Below are positions 1 to 13,231 of a stretch of 64,000 bases of DNA, one piece after another (positions within the stretch are counted from its first letter, which is position 1; the number at the start of each line of letters is the position of its first letter). This stretch comes from Metallyticus violacea. Taxonomy: Eukaryota; Arthropoda; Insecta; Mantodea; Metallyticidae. Under the pieces are notes generated by a model. That model was not told where the DNA came from and searched no databases. It was given only the letters and a program-made list of their open reading frames with translations. The stretch lies in the NCBI GenBank assembly GCA_030762175.1, contig CM060833.1, positions 2,581,501-2,645,500 of the forward strand. The letters run 5' to 3'. Position numbers and translations under genes: made by a program.

Positions 1-221
1 CATGAAACTGCCAACAAATTTTGCTCAGAGGTTTCTTTATATCAGGCTTGAGGTTCTTTATCGTGCTGTAAATGTATGACATGGGACCCACAGCTTCCCT
101 TCCGAAGGAAGCCATACTTAGGATTTTTACGCCCAAAAAAATTAATTGATCCTGGCCGGGTTTGAACTCGTGATTTTGGGTTTAGAAGGTAAATATGGTT
201 ACCACTACACCACCAGGACTG
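1..221 (-). mobile_element. SINE family B copy, tail cut by window edge
   Basis: The tRNA-like head is at the right (GGTGTAGTGGTAACC-like A box region and GAGTTCAAACCCGG-like B box). The body (TAAGTATGGCTTCCTTCGGAAG and following) is shared with copies at 49004, 51780 and 59190. Read on the minus strand; the 3' part runs off the window start. Diverged copy. Confidence 0.8.
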
Positions 222-380
222 ACAATTTAGATTTTACTTCTTTCATTTTGTGCTTTCATAATTCAGAATTCATATTCACTGTTAAATGTTTTTGTGATTA
301 GTCAAAAAATGTCATTCTACATTACTACTTTTAGCGACAGACATGCTAGCATTACATAGTAAACACACAGATTTTCTTAT

Positions 381-571
381 TAATTGATATCATTGTATGA
401 TTCAGTTAAACTACACACTCTTAAAGCTTCACTTACTTTTCATAAATGTATGGAACCGGTTTCCAGAACATTTAGTTCCCATGTTCTCGAAAATGGTTCC
501 ATACATTTATGAAAAGTAAGTGAAGCTTTAAGAGTGTGTAGCTCAACTGAATCATACAATGATATCAATTA
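381..571. repeat. 191-bp near-perfect palindrome
   Basis: Arms 381-471 and 481-571 are reverse complements over 91 bp with only a handful of mismatches. They are separated by a 9-base loop (472-480). The DNA or RNA could fold into a long hairpin. Part of the arm (the ctt-aaagcttcacttac segment) resembles 15032-15056. It may be a head-to-head pair of a repeat end or a fold-back MITE; no coding potential. Confidence 0.85.
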
Positions 572-1329
572 TATATGATTGGCTTCACTGTGCAAGTTCC
601 AATTTACATTTAACACAGATTTTCTTTATTTTCAGTAAGGCAATACTGGTCCTCCCATTGACTGTTCAAACTATAATTTCTTTGCCTTTTAAGATATAAC
701 TATTAATAACTGAATAATTTAAATTTTAAACAGTGATGATAAAAGCACTTAAAGCATGTTCAATGTACAATTTATCACAACACAAGACACTCAAAATGTA
801 TTCTACAAGCTCTTAAGTAATACTGAATATTTGCCTGAAAGCAAGGAACTTGGAACATTCCTATTCTAAACATGTTATAAATCATTTGTTTGTTGTTTGC
901 GGCACAGATTGTTGGCATTAAAGCTACTTTGAGGGCAAAGTGGGTATCCCATTGTCATCTTGGCGAAACTCTGTCATGGTAGGTAATTTATGGCTCTGCA
1001 ATTAAGTGAATCATAAGGAAACAGGGCTGATTTTCAGAATAAAAATGCTGCTATAGCAAATTTTCTGAGCTTGAGGATGGTGCTTTTAAAATGAAAAGTA
1101 AAAATCTTTATTCAAATACAAAAAAAATTGTCTTCAAATATGACCTAATTTGGAAATTAATTGCAAAGTGTGCTATATAAGTCATTGCAGATGCCATGTC
1201 TCCTGCAGATGCCACGTTGGACAGGGCTGATCTAGTCCTTATATAAAAATTTCAGTAAAATACAAACACAGAGAAGTCTGTATTAAGTGACACAATACTT
1301 CATTAACTGATTAATTTGTTAAAACATAT

Positions 1330-1618
1330 TTCAAGAGCTTTTGCTCTCATTTTTAGCTGGAGACCAAGTAATCTGGCAGATGATGACTTGACCTCCAGTG
1401 GTTCCAATATACAGTAAAACAGGAAGTCCATTGGTCAAAATTGATCACAATGCTTATTTTTTAAAATGAAAATCTTTTCCTACATTGTTAATTCCCTCAG
1501 ACTGCTGGTAGCCTTCAACAGTTTGGTCTCTTTTGTGATGTCATGATTATATGTACAAAATTGATCTGCAACTGCTGATTTATTCATCTGCTTATATCTT
1601 ACATTTCTAAAGTGTTCT
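1330..1618. repeat. Left arm of long inverted repeat flanking a Penelope-like relic
   Basis: It reverse-complements 3018-3270. Shared anchors are the TATCTTACATTTCTAAAGT segment near the inner edge, the CAGTTTNGTCTC/TTTTGTGATNTCATGA segment, ACAGGAAGTCCNTTGG, and the outer TTTCAAGANCTTTTGC segment. The two arms differ by small indels. The spacing of about 1.4 kb holds a Penelope-like reverse transcriptase relic, so these are probably its terminal repeats in inverted orientation. Confidence 0.7.
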
Positions 1619-1899
1619 TATGTCAAAATTTCTTATTGTTCTGTCTATCATAATCCAAACAACTTATCTGATATACTCCTGTTATATACAGAATAACATT
1701 ATTTATGCTTCTGTGAGAAGGTTTCAAATGTTAAATTTATTTTATGCTGCTATTACAATATTAAATATTTTAAAATTTTTCATGTATGTACTGTTTGCAC
1801 ACATGAAAGTTCACTGGTATGTGAATTTTTTAAAACTTACATCCTTCTTCATTGTGGAAGAGTGGTGGTGTTTTTAATATCATTACATTTTTTGAAATA

Positions 1900-2930
1900 T
1901 CTGATCTTATGTACTAACAAATGGCTGGACGCATTGCTGAGGACAGTATTGGTATTCTGCTGTATATTCTTCCTTGTTCATTGAATCTATGGTTAATAAT
2001 GGTGTGTTGGTGTGGTTTATTCTTTATGCAACTATCAGTATGTGTGGGTTTCCTACATATACCAAACAAAACTATAATGTTTCTTCTATAGATTTTAAGG
2101 GCCAAAAATGGCAAACTTCCTTCCTCTTTAATTTCTATAGTGAACTTTAATGCTTTGGTCTTGCAGATTTGTAATTTTGGGGCATCCTCTGTTTGTTTTT
2201 TTTTTTTTTGGTACTACTGCAAATATGTCATCCACATTGTTAAACCATGTTTTAAAGAGAAATGGAAATGTGTGTTTCTACTGTACTCTAAATAAATTTG
2301 CCAGAAAAAGATAGGAGGTGACTCACAGCAAAGCCAGAGTTTTGTCTGTAAACTTTTCCATTTTACATAAAGAAGTTTTGGTCTATGCATCATTTTGTAA
2401 GATTGGTGTAACTTTGAATTATCTATATTATCTATAACTATCGACATGTTTGTTCTTTTAAGTTATTTCTGTAGTTTAAGGAGCAGTGTTTGTTTCAGAA
2501 TGCTAGTGAACAAGGATGCAACATCAAAAGAGACGAAGCAACCACTGCATTGTTAATTTTTTCTACCAATTGATTAGAATTGGTGGTGTTTCTACTTTCA
2601 AATTATTCCAAAGTTCCATTTTTTACGAACCATTCAGCCAAATTGCAGGCGTTTGCATTTATGTTATTATTCATTGGGCACATACTTTTACCAGGTTTGT
2701 GTATTTTGGTAAGCCATAAATGCTAGGAAGCATATTGCTGTCAGTTAGATTCCATTATTTTATCTGACAAGGCTTTGATTCCCCCGTGAAAAGAGTTAAA
2801 AGCTTTGACACGTTCATTCAAGGGATCTCCATTATTACCTAGTAGGCTCTCAATTCGTTTAATATAGTCACCTCAGTCTAGAATCACTAATTTGTTCCCT
2901 TTAATGCTGTTATGTACACCACTTGTTAAA
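1900..2930 (-). pseudogene. Penelope-like element reverse transcriptase relic
   Basis: Minus-strand translation in broken frames shows Penelope-type reverse transcriptase landmarks in order. These are YGLPKIHKPGK near 2690-2725, NLAEWFVKNG, SFDVASLFTSI (motif A) near 2480-2520, NVDDIFAVVP (YxDD box, Y lost) at about 2213-2240, and CRKPTHTDSCIKN near 2025-2060. At least one stop and several frameshifts are present, so it is dead. The YGLPKIHK motif is characteristic of Penelope-like elements. Confidence 0.75.
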
Positions 2931-3017
2931 GGATGCAATAAAAAGGCAGAGTATACCAAATATATTGTTTCAGATATACGGTGGAACAAAATGAAATTTA
3001 GAGACAAGGGTGATATA

Positions 3018-3270
3018 ATACTTTAGAAATGTAAGATATAAACAGGTGAATAAATCCACAGTTTCAGATAATTTTTGGACAATGATATCATCATTCATGA
3101 TATCACAAAAGAAACAAAACTGTTGAAAGTCCCAGGGAATTAGCAATATGAGAAAAGGTTTTCATTTTAAACAATAAGCATCGTGTTATGAATTTTTACA
3201 TCCTACCAACGGACTTCCTGTATTTGAACCACCAGGGGTCACATGATCACCTGCAAAAGTTCTTGAAACA
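3018..3270. repeat. Right arm of long inverted repeat
   Basis: Reverse complement of 1330-1618 (see that entry). The outer part is shorter than the left arm because of internal deletions. It ends about 620 bp before the ABCG stop codon. Confidence 0.7.
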
Positions 3271-3639
3271 TGTTCCTATACATGTAATATCCACTTTTTA
3301 TGTATGTAATCATTCAACTTTACTGTTTCTAACTTCTATTAAGTTTACAGTTCAGTAAAATATCTAAAAACCTTACTATTTGTCTATTTTTTTCTTTTCT
3401 ATGCCAAAATTTTAACAAACATTTAATTAAAATCACTTTGTGTGCATATGTATATGTTTATATTTTGAGTCTTTTCTCACTGACATATTTCGTAGTTTGT
3501 TAGATGTAATGGAAAACCTTCATACAGATGATTTACTATATTTTGCTTTCTTCTAAAACTCTAAAAATGGCTAACATCAAATTTCTTAGCATACAGACAT
3601 GTCAATCATAACCTGGTCATGTTGGCTTTGGCAGAGCAA

Positions 3640-3892
3640 GTACATTTTATTCATTCTATCTGTTATACTACAGAAATGTAACATTTTATTTTTTCAGTAA
3701 CATTTTTAACAAGTTATGCACATATCACATATAACAAAGTACAAATCAACATGAATAAATAAAGACAACTAGACTTTCCTTCAGTTTTCTCTTGCAATAT
3801 GAAAACAGGTTTCTCCGTGTTATTTATTAGATCACAGAAGACAATGTTGTGTTTACTACTTAAGTACATATCATTGATGTCTACAGATACTG
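3640..3892 (-). promoter_or_regulatory. 3' UTR with candidate polyadenylation signals of the ABCG gene
   Basis: Directly downstream of the stop on the minus strand, AATAAA hexamers occur at 3823-3828, 3685-3690 and 3646-3651 (TTTATT on the plus strand). Any of these could end the transcript. The choice is inferred from position only. Confidence 0.4.
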
Positions 3893-4315
3893 TCACTTCA
3901 ACTGCTGGGCGATGTAACGTGTTTTCAGATACTGTCCAATGACTTTGAGTGCACGAATTGAGTGATGAGGTGAAAGACGCATTCGAAGTAAGAAATAACA
4001 CATAGCTCTAAAGAAAAATGTACACACAACAAGGCCAGTTATGGCAACCCAAATATTTGCATTCTCCAGTCCTGTGAAACTGAGAATTTCTTTGGGATGC
4101 TGTAAGATGCAGTACTCTTCTTCTGGGGGACAGACCATCTTAGGTCTGCCATTGCCATACGTTGCTGCAACAATACCCTCCAGCCCATAGCGTAAATAAC
4201 TCATATACATGAATATCTTCATGTATACTGGAACAGTGTAGTTTGCAGAGCCCATGCCATACACTGCTAGCAGCATCAGCGGCACTGTTAATGTTGGTCC
4301 AATGAACATCCCATT
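3893..4315 (-). CDS. ABCG terminal exon with last membrane spans and stop
   Basis: The acceptor TTTAAAG ends at 4316. The exon encodes 140 residues and stops with TGA (plus-strand tca at 3893-3895). It contains the fifth span ([15 protein letters not shown]), the [17 protein letters not shown] block typical of ABCG1/4, an extracellular loop with a cysteine pair (CPPEEEYC), the final span ([21 protein letters not shown]) and a basic cytosolic tail. The tail after MRLSPHH is longer than in human ABCG1. Confidence 0.94.
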   Translation of the reverse strand, partial: NGMFIGPTLTVPLMLLAVYGMGSANYTVPVYMKIFMYMSYLRYGLEGIVAATYGNGRPKMVCPPEEEYCILQHPKEILSFTGLENANIWVAITGLVVCTFFFRAMCYFLLRMRLSPHHSIRALKVIGQYLKTRYIAQQLK

Positions 4316-7300
4316 CTTTAAACAAAAAATAGAACAAAGCATCTGTCAGAATATACTCAGATCAACATAAAATGTCAATTTTCTTAGGAAATAAAATTAA
4401 CTGAACTCGAATATTTGTTTCCCATCAATAAACTGCATTATATTTGTAGTTACCAGATGTTAAATTGAAGTATACTGCAATATTTTCAGCTTGGACAAGA
4501 AAGAGATCTCAATGAGGGTAATGGAAACGGCTATGAACACTTTTCTTTGATCTTTCATAAATTGTTGAAGAGCATTTAAAAAAAAAAAGATGTATGGCAA
4601 ACTTGCCTTCCTCTTGTAGGTATTGTGCAGGTATGTTAAGGATGGGAGGTTGATGGTTGGAGGGGAAATATGACAATGCCATAAAGTGGCCATGATTATG
4701 TGCACTAAATTTTTAATTTAAAATTATCAGTATTTTTAATTTTTTCTATACATACATAATTTTTAACTATAATAGTTTGAGTATTATTAATTTTTAACTT
4801 TTGCTATATATGATTTTAAATTTTCATTTAATAATTTGAGTTATTTAAATTTTTCTGTAGCTATATAATTATTTTTAATTAAATAATTTGGGTTTTTAAT
4901 TTTTAATGTAATAATTTGAGTTTTTTTTAATTTTTAACTTTTTTATAGTCATATGGTTTTTAATTTTTTAATTTAATAATTTGTTTTTTTCTTAATTGTT
5001 AATTATCTATATAGCTATAGAATTTTTAATTTTTTAATGTATTATCAAAATGAACTTGGAAAAATGTTCATAATCTTGTAAAGTAGGAAAACGAACTTCA
5101 TTTCTGAATTCAGTACAACAGTTATCAATTAGGAACCGTGCATGTTAGTGACTTGCAGAGCAACTAGTCCCAAATTCTATGTGGAAAGGCTCATCAGAGT
5201 AATTTATACTGATAAGAGGCACTACTTTCCAACAATGCAAGGATGTTTCAAACGGTTTGGTTATTTTTTTAGTTGTTTTATTTACGAACGCTCTTTAACA
5301 TCTGAGGTCATTAGCGTCCCATTCAATTCAGGGCTTGAAATGGGCGATAAATTTTGCTCAAAGGCCTCTTCTTTCGGGATTGAGGTTCTTTTACGTGCCG
5401 TAAATCTGTGACAGGGAACGCACGGCTTTAATTCACTTAATTTCCCAAGGGGCGGTCATAAAGCTTGTATTGCCGGTTATAACTTCACGCTTTGCAGTGT
5501 AGAGCGATATGTCTCTGTGGCGTTCGCTCTTATTACCCAGGACGCCACTAGAGTGCAAAATCCAAGGTAGAGCACCCTCTTGAGAAGATGGAAGCTCGTG
5601 CGCTTATTTGCGAAAGGAAATTCATGCTGAGCTGGTTGCTGCTCATGGAGAGACTGCCGCAAAGTATGACCTTGTGGTTGGCTTTCAATGTGGAGATACG
5701 AGCCTGGAACTGACCGTGCATTCCTCAGCGAAGAACCGGAAGTAGCGGCGCAAGTTGTACTTGAAAAGCGCCGCATGTAGAGGAAATAATTGAGAGGGGA
5801 TGAACATCATTCACAACGTTCTGCACATTACAAAAAAAATCGCTGACGCTTACTCGCATCCGAGCAAAAACAGCGACAGTGTAAATATGACGAGTGCCTG
5901 TACCCACGGATGAATGTTGGGGTGTATCATTATGTCCCTGACACTAAGCAACCGCAAGTAGTGGAAATACGGGGATTCACACCACTTTGCATTGCGAAGA
6001 CACAAGACGGCAACGGGACAGGTCATGTTGAGGGTTTTTGAGACTTCCGTGCGACAAATTTGGCTGTAAGGGCAAGATAACAGCTGGAAAATGTTACCAG
6101 GAACTTCTGACCAGATTGTGAGAAGTCATCATTAAAAAAACCTCAAGTTGCCGCACGACAACGCGCCAGACTGATGTATTTGTGGCATGATATTTTACCC
6201 CAAATTCACCAGACCTCGTGGTTTCTTCTTTTTCCTCTGGCAGACGTTTCTAGGGCGACAACCAGCTGGAGCTGTTCTTGTGTAGCCAAAGTGAAGAGTT
6301 CTACCAGCTCCTCGCCCATCAGTGGGAGAAATGTGTCAGTGTCAGTTTGTGTGGTTATATATAATGAAGGACAAAATGCAGGAGGGCTTACAGGCTGAAA
6401 ATACAAACTTTATGACTGTCCCTCAGGAACTACATAAACACAGTCAGTTAAATAATATAACAACATTACTTACAACAATGCTGAGTGTGGATGATATAGC
6501 TAGACCTATCCCTTCAGACACGAAAGCTATCAGCAGACAGACCACCAGAAATGGTATTCCTCTACCCCATTCAAGTGGTTGCCCTGTTATTACATACACA
6601 GAACAGACATAAAATGTCCCTAGGATTACCTGAAACAGAACATGTTTGCTTTTCTGAAATATGTTAGCCATTTCTTTAAAATTAAACTATCTCCTGTATT
6701 AGAGAAACACTGAAGAAAATAGCAAAAAACATGCATACACATAACACTTGTCAACAAATTACAACTTATTTTTGTATTTGGTTTGAAATATTAAGATCCT
6801 ATCTAAATTTACACAAAATAAAACACACGCATGCAATGTGGGTGCACCCTAATGATTTTAATTAATAAATACGCGAATTGCGTAATTTTGAGTAGCAGAA
6901 TTAAATGAAAAAATCATTTTTCCCTATGAGGTCACGGTGCTTAGATAGACAGCATAATTTTAAAAGTCACGTTGACATCATTAAATACAAACAACAAATG
7001 CAGACCCCAGAACTCATGTTCAATATACATGCAGAAAGATCTAAACACAATATAGTTGTAATTTTACTTTTGAAGAAATTATTAACGGCGCCCAAGTTTC
7101 TTGCCCCAAAGATAACGACACGTCTTTTTGACTGTTAGCGGGAGACATTCCCTTCATTTTAATCAAAGCAATTGAAGAAAACTGTGAACATTCGCTTCCG
7201 AGAACGAAAATCTTGTCGAAGAACAACCGGTCTTGGGTCATTCTCATTTACCCGCACGCAGTTCTGAGCTTTATTTGGGGGGGGGGGGGTACAGTAATAA

Positions 7301-10300
7301 AACCAACTTTCATCACCAGTGCACATATCTGTCAAACGTTTGGTGTAAACATGCTCAGCAGTTTCCTTGCACATTCCTTTCTCCTCTTCATTGGTTAGGG
7401 AATGTGAAACCCATTTTGCACAGATTTTTCGTAGCTTTAAATGTTTATGGAGTATACTGTCAATGCTGCCAACACTGATACCCACTTCCATTTCAAGTAA
7501 TATATCGAATTTCTTCCACCAAGTTCCTCACTCTTTGAATTGTTCTCTCGTTCACAGCTTCCCGAGACCGGCCAGAGCGAGGGACGTCTTTCAAAGTCTC
7601 TCGCTCTTCTTCAAAATCTTGCAATGATATCAAATGAACACACTTGATCACCATGAACAGCTACCAAGTCCTCGCTCTTTCACCTGCTTATAGCGTGTGA
7701 AAATGTAGAATGTAAAGTTTTCTTTAGAAATATTCACCAGATATTGACACAGAACTGAACTCAACAGACTGTACGACATAATTATACAACTTTAAACTTG
7801 CACTTATGCATACTTTGACAGATTAAGGTTCATTGTTGCCAACTGCGTTAGTTACATTTTTGTACACATTGTCCAACAATGGATAGGCTGATTGCGAAAG
7901 TTTTTGAATGCCTCTCGTATTCGTAGAATTCTGTTTCACAAAGGTTTTTGTTACACTTGTACTTTACAACTCCATTCAAGTGGTTTTTTGTTGTTCTGTT
8001 CCAAAGAGTATTGGAATTAATAATGCACTTATAAATTGTATAGATTCTGTACAAGTATAGGAATAGTGGTAAACGCAAATACTAGCGCAAAAAATATAAT
8101 TTCTTTAAATAATTTTAGGAGTCAGTTGTCCTAAATATACAAATTATCAGCGAATGTGATAATGACGATTATGTTATATGAAAAGAATAAAGAATAATTC
8201 AATATTTAGCACTATAAAAAGCCAGGTTAAGTCAATATGACTGACATTAGTATTTTCTGTTTCAAATATTTCTGTGTAGCATCTAAGTCATGTATTTTTA
8301 AGATTCTTTTATTTTCATTGTTCCTTCTCTTTTAAAATAATCTCTTTTGATACAATTTTCCTGCTATCTCTCGACGACTGTAATTGCTGTTCCTATAGCC
8401 GGATGCGACAGTCGTCTCAAAGTGGATTATTATGCTGAATAATGATAAATGCATAATAAAGTATTTAATTATCATTATATCTGAGAAAAAATACAAGATC
8501 TATTTAGCAGGATGACAATAATCCACTCTGTATATTAAAAGATAAGAGTTCATTACTAAGGAGTGGGCATTACTAATTCAAGGTGACGAACAGCTGTTCC
8601 TTCATCTTGCTCTTATACGACGTAACTTGTAAGTTTACTAATACTTTACAAGTGTTGTACTGCTTTCGTGGAACAGAAAATCTTTTGCAAAGACTTCTAC
8701 TAATTCGGTTGTACGTCTGTCATTGTATTTAATGTTGCTAAGCTGCTCTACGGCATCTTCTGAGCTTGAAAACAAAATTTCACCAAAGGGAACAAGGTGC
8801 TAGGTCGGAGGTGGATGGCAAGCTTCATAGGAGTGCTCTCCAGGAAGTTACGTGTGACATGATGTGGGTAGAGGCATCGTCAGTAAAGCTCTTGGCCATC
8901 TTTTGTGTCAATCCTTTGGTCTTCACCACATGTCCGCAATGGAGAAGAATGTCGCCACTACCACCTTGATTCTGTGACACCTGAGGATCCAAACTGAAGA
9001 CTGAACGCTTCCTTTCCGGGTCGTAATGACTGATGATATATCAGCTGCTATGATTTTAGAAATATGCCGAGAGTTATCTTTGCCACCAGTTCACTGGGGC
9101 TGTGCGACACCAAAGAGTAATCATATAAACTTTTTCAGAACTTCCTGAATTAGGTTACTCAAGGATGCAGTTCACAGTTTCGATGATTTCTGCAGTCAAT
9201 GTCATCAAAGATATTCGCATTTAAAAGACACGTGTCCCCTCTTAAGTTGTGCAAACCAACTGTTCCCGGTTTAAACCACTTTTAAAATTGTAATAAATCA
9301 TAGCACGGTAACATCCTGATATAGGGTAACACTGAACTACTGGCAACCCACGTTGTTGAGGCTGCACTGGTAACAGCTTTTGGGAGTGATGTTTATTTGT
9401 ACACAAAGGTATGGGCTATAACATGACTTATAAGTGGTGTGGATTGATATATCTGGTAAAAAAACCTAGTAAATTACATTTTTTGCAAAAAAAAAAAAAA
9501 AAACTCAATATAATCTCCTTTGAGTTCAATACATTTGGTCCAGCGAGATTCTACTTTTTTCATTCTCTTGGAAAAAAGCTTCTTTCGAACTGTGGTTTAC
9601 AGCACAGATAACTCTTCATTCGACGGACATTTTTTCCCACCGAGTCAATTTTTGACGTTAGAAAAAGGGAAAATGTCGTGCGGGATCATATCTGGGGAAT
9701 AGAGTGGGTGACGAACTATTTCGAAGTCTACTCAGGTCGTAAATTTTTGCCATCGCAACGGCCGACCTGTGAGCGGGCGCATTATCCTGGTGGAGGAATA
9801 TTTTTTTGTGCGTCAATCTTGGCCGCTTCTTCTTCAACTCACTATACAAACTGTTCAATAACATTACTAATAACAGTCAATCATGTTTTACGCTTTTCCA
9901 ATAGTCGATCATGATACCTTCATAAAAACGTTGCCATCACTTTCCCCTCCAATTCACTGTCTTGACTGCCGTTCTGTCTTCGGGGTGTAACGGTGGATTC
10001 TAGTTTCTCTATAATCACAAAACGACGCTAAATGTTATTTGGATCAAGCTGCAACTTTTCTAAACATGATTTTCAGAGTTTTTGGTCTGGAGTCAACAAA
10101 CGCGACACCCATCGCTTCTTTCTATGCAGAATATTATGTACAGATGCCTACCATTTCAACAATCTCACGAATCTTACTATGACGGTCTTCTATCACGATA
10201 ACATAAATTTAATCAACAATTTCTTCAAAAGAAACCTCAATCGGGCGTCCGGAACGTGCAGCATCTGCAGTGCTCGCTTGCCAAGTTTAAATTATCTTGA

Positions 10301-13199
10301 ATGTTGGTGCACAGTCCCCATGAATCTCCTTCAGCTCAGTTTGTATCTAAGCCAGTCAAGTTTTTTAAATAAAAATGTTTTATCACTGCACGATACTCGT
10401 CTTTAACCATTTCTACTTGTTACACCGATCACTTAAGATAACTGTCACTGTATTTGTTTGAAAATTTTAACAAAACTGTTACAAGAACCACGCTTACCAA
10501 CAATCATGCTGTTAAAATTTCCTGCCATTTCGCTGAAGTTTACCAGACTCACTCGTGAGACCTCGCTGGTCAAGACTGAACTTAATGCATTAGAGAAACA
10601 AAACACAAAATATGCCACTTTACCTGGACAGGTATCCGTGATATGGTTAGCGCACAGAAGTAAGAGTTCAGACTATACCAGCGGTTGAAGTACTCTCGTT
10701 TCAGCAGCAGCACTTCTCCAGGATCTGCATCAAAGGAACAATTCACTGATTACACATCCAAAGTAGGAGTAGGTAAACATGCAGTTCCTCAGGGTTTCGT
10801 ATTGTTATATATGTTGACACAATTCTCATGAATCACTTATAATCAAATACACCGTGCGATCACTAGTCCCCCCCCCCTTCTTATGAGCGGCCACACTAAT
10901 TTGCCGCACAGTGGAGAGGGTAGCAAGTCTGCTTGCTTACTTGTTGACTTTGCTGTTATATCCTGTCCGACGAAACATTGTAGTTTTCAAGTGAGGGCGC
11001 TCGTGTGCTGTGAATGCGATCCGCTCCGTCTCTCTGCGCGGTAAGTAAGTTTGAGTAGAACAGAGTACAGCCTAATCATAAAAACATTAACAGCTGTTAG
11101 GAAGTTAATAAATTATAACTACCATCACCAAATATCTTAATCCAGAAGTGGGCTGTATGCCGGAAACAGACATGTCAATTTCGTTGCTCTATCTGTTGAA
11201 CTGCCTTTCTGTGCTACTTCCCTTGTCATAATCAATACAATACACACGAGGAGAAGTTCATAAGTTTCCAGCTTAACCACTTTCTAGGTACGATAAAGAC
11301 AAACACTGTATTTCACTTTTCAATATAATTACCCTTTACTGCAATATACTTCTCACATCTTTGAAATAACATTTAAATTCCCCCCCCCCCAACAAAATAA
11401 TCAGAAGTCTTGTCTGTAAAATGGACATAAACATCATCCATCACTTCTTCATCACACTTAAATTTCCTTCCTCGAAGGTCCTTCTTGAGTTTTGAGAAGA
11501 GGAAATAGTCACTGGGAGCTAGATCTGGGCTATAGGGTGAATGGTTGATCTCCTTGAAGTCACATTTCTTCACAGTTTCCTTTGCAACAAGAGCTGTGTG
11601 CAAAGGCGCGGTGTCGTGAAGAAGGCGCACACCACCACTCAGCCTTCCTCACCTTTTCTCTTTGATGGAAGCACGTAGTCTGTGCAGTAGGCCAACATAG
11701 TACTTCCATTTACTGTCGTGTTCCTGTCCTTTAAGTCAATGAAGAGCATTCCTTCACAGTCCCAAAAGATTGTGAGCATAGTCTTCTTGGTTGACTGAGT
11801 GACCTTGGCCTTTAGAGGCGGCGCTTCGCCAGGTTTACCCACTCCATTGATTCTCTTTTGGACAAGAAATCATAATAGGAGACTATAGTTTCATCTCCTG
11901 TAACAATGGTTTGCATAACTTCTCTCTCGTTGTCACGGCAAAGCTCCAAAAATGCCTAACAACAGGTGACTCACTGCTTTTGTGAGGAAAGAAGTCTAGG
12001 CACTCATCTTGCACTAACCTTAATAATGTTTAATGTTCATGAATAATTCGAAGGACTGTTGTTTTAGATAGGCCCAAACTTATAGCCATTTCTGTAACTT
12101 TGAGTCGGTCGGTCTTTCATAATTTCTCCTTCCACAAGAGCGATGTTTTCAGGAGTGACCACCTCCAAGGGCCGACCTGCATGCTCTTCGTCTTCAATGC
12201 TTTCTCGACCCATTCGAAAAAGTTTGGCCCATTCTTTTACGGTAGAATATGAGGGGGATGCTTCCCCATATACACAATCCAATCGCAGTTTAATTTCATT
12301 TGAACTAAGTCCTCCTTTTGCGAAGAACTTAATAACAGCTCGATACTCCATTTTGAAAATGTCATAATCTTCTATATATAGCCTTCTTTATGCAACTATA
12401 TCTGAACATAGTTTCAGCTGCAATTATTTACTCAACAGATAAGCTGTGACACCAGATAAAAGTTTTGTGAAAACGATAACCCTTATCGGCGAAGCCGGAA
12501 ACTTATGGGCCTGATTGTTTATTACAATCCTTTCTTCTATTAAGACATCATGACGCGAATAATCTTCCTCGATGTGTTTAATAGATTGGCAGCATTTACC
12601 CAGTCTTCTTGGCTAATTTCGCTTATTGTTTATGCAGTCATTCGTTTCAAAACTGGCAGGAAAATGGAACAAACATTTTTAGATAGTATTATTTGTTTCA
12701 CTAAATTCCAAACAAGTTCAACGGTATTTAGGTCGAAGCGATAAGAGTGGTAACCGTAGTACAGTAAATCATGTTCTTATAAAATCACATCCACTGTGTA
12801 TACAGGTTGAGACTTTTTTGTTTAATTCTTGTATAGTTAAACCTGAGTCTGCAGCGAGATTTTGATTTTTTAAACAGATAATTATGCCAGCTTTTCTAGA
12901 GGTCATTGCTGGTGCTTTTTTTTCTTGTACTATGGACGAGGCATTATCTAAAACGACAATGCAATTAGATGGTAGATGACAGATTTGGTATAACCATTTA
13001 TTATAATTTTCGTCTTCATAGTCTGCAGAATCATGCTGGACTCATATGTCAACTCGGCTGCTTCGATGAATCCACCACCAGCGTGAACAACAATAGCTCC
13101 CCTCCCCCTTTTAATAGTGTTTGTGCCCGTTTTTACTACTGAGGCACCACAGCCGGTGGACACTTGATGACACATGAGATGAAATGATATATTCGGAAA

Positions 13200-13231
<32 letters not shown>

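Noticed and set aside
10032..10406. 124-codon plus-strand open frame
   Set aside because: It is the antisense of a mariner relic; the minus strand carries the mariner motifs.
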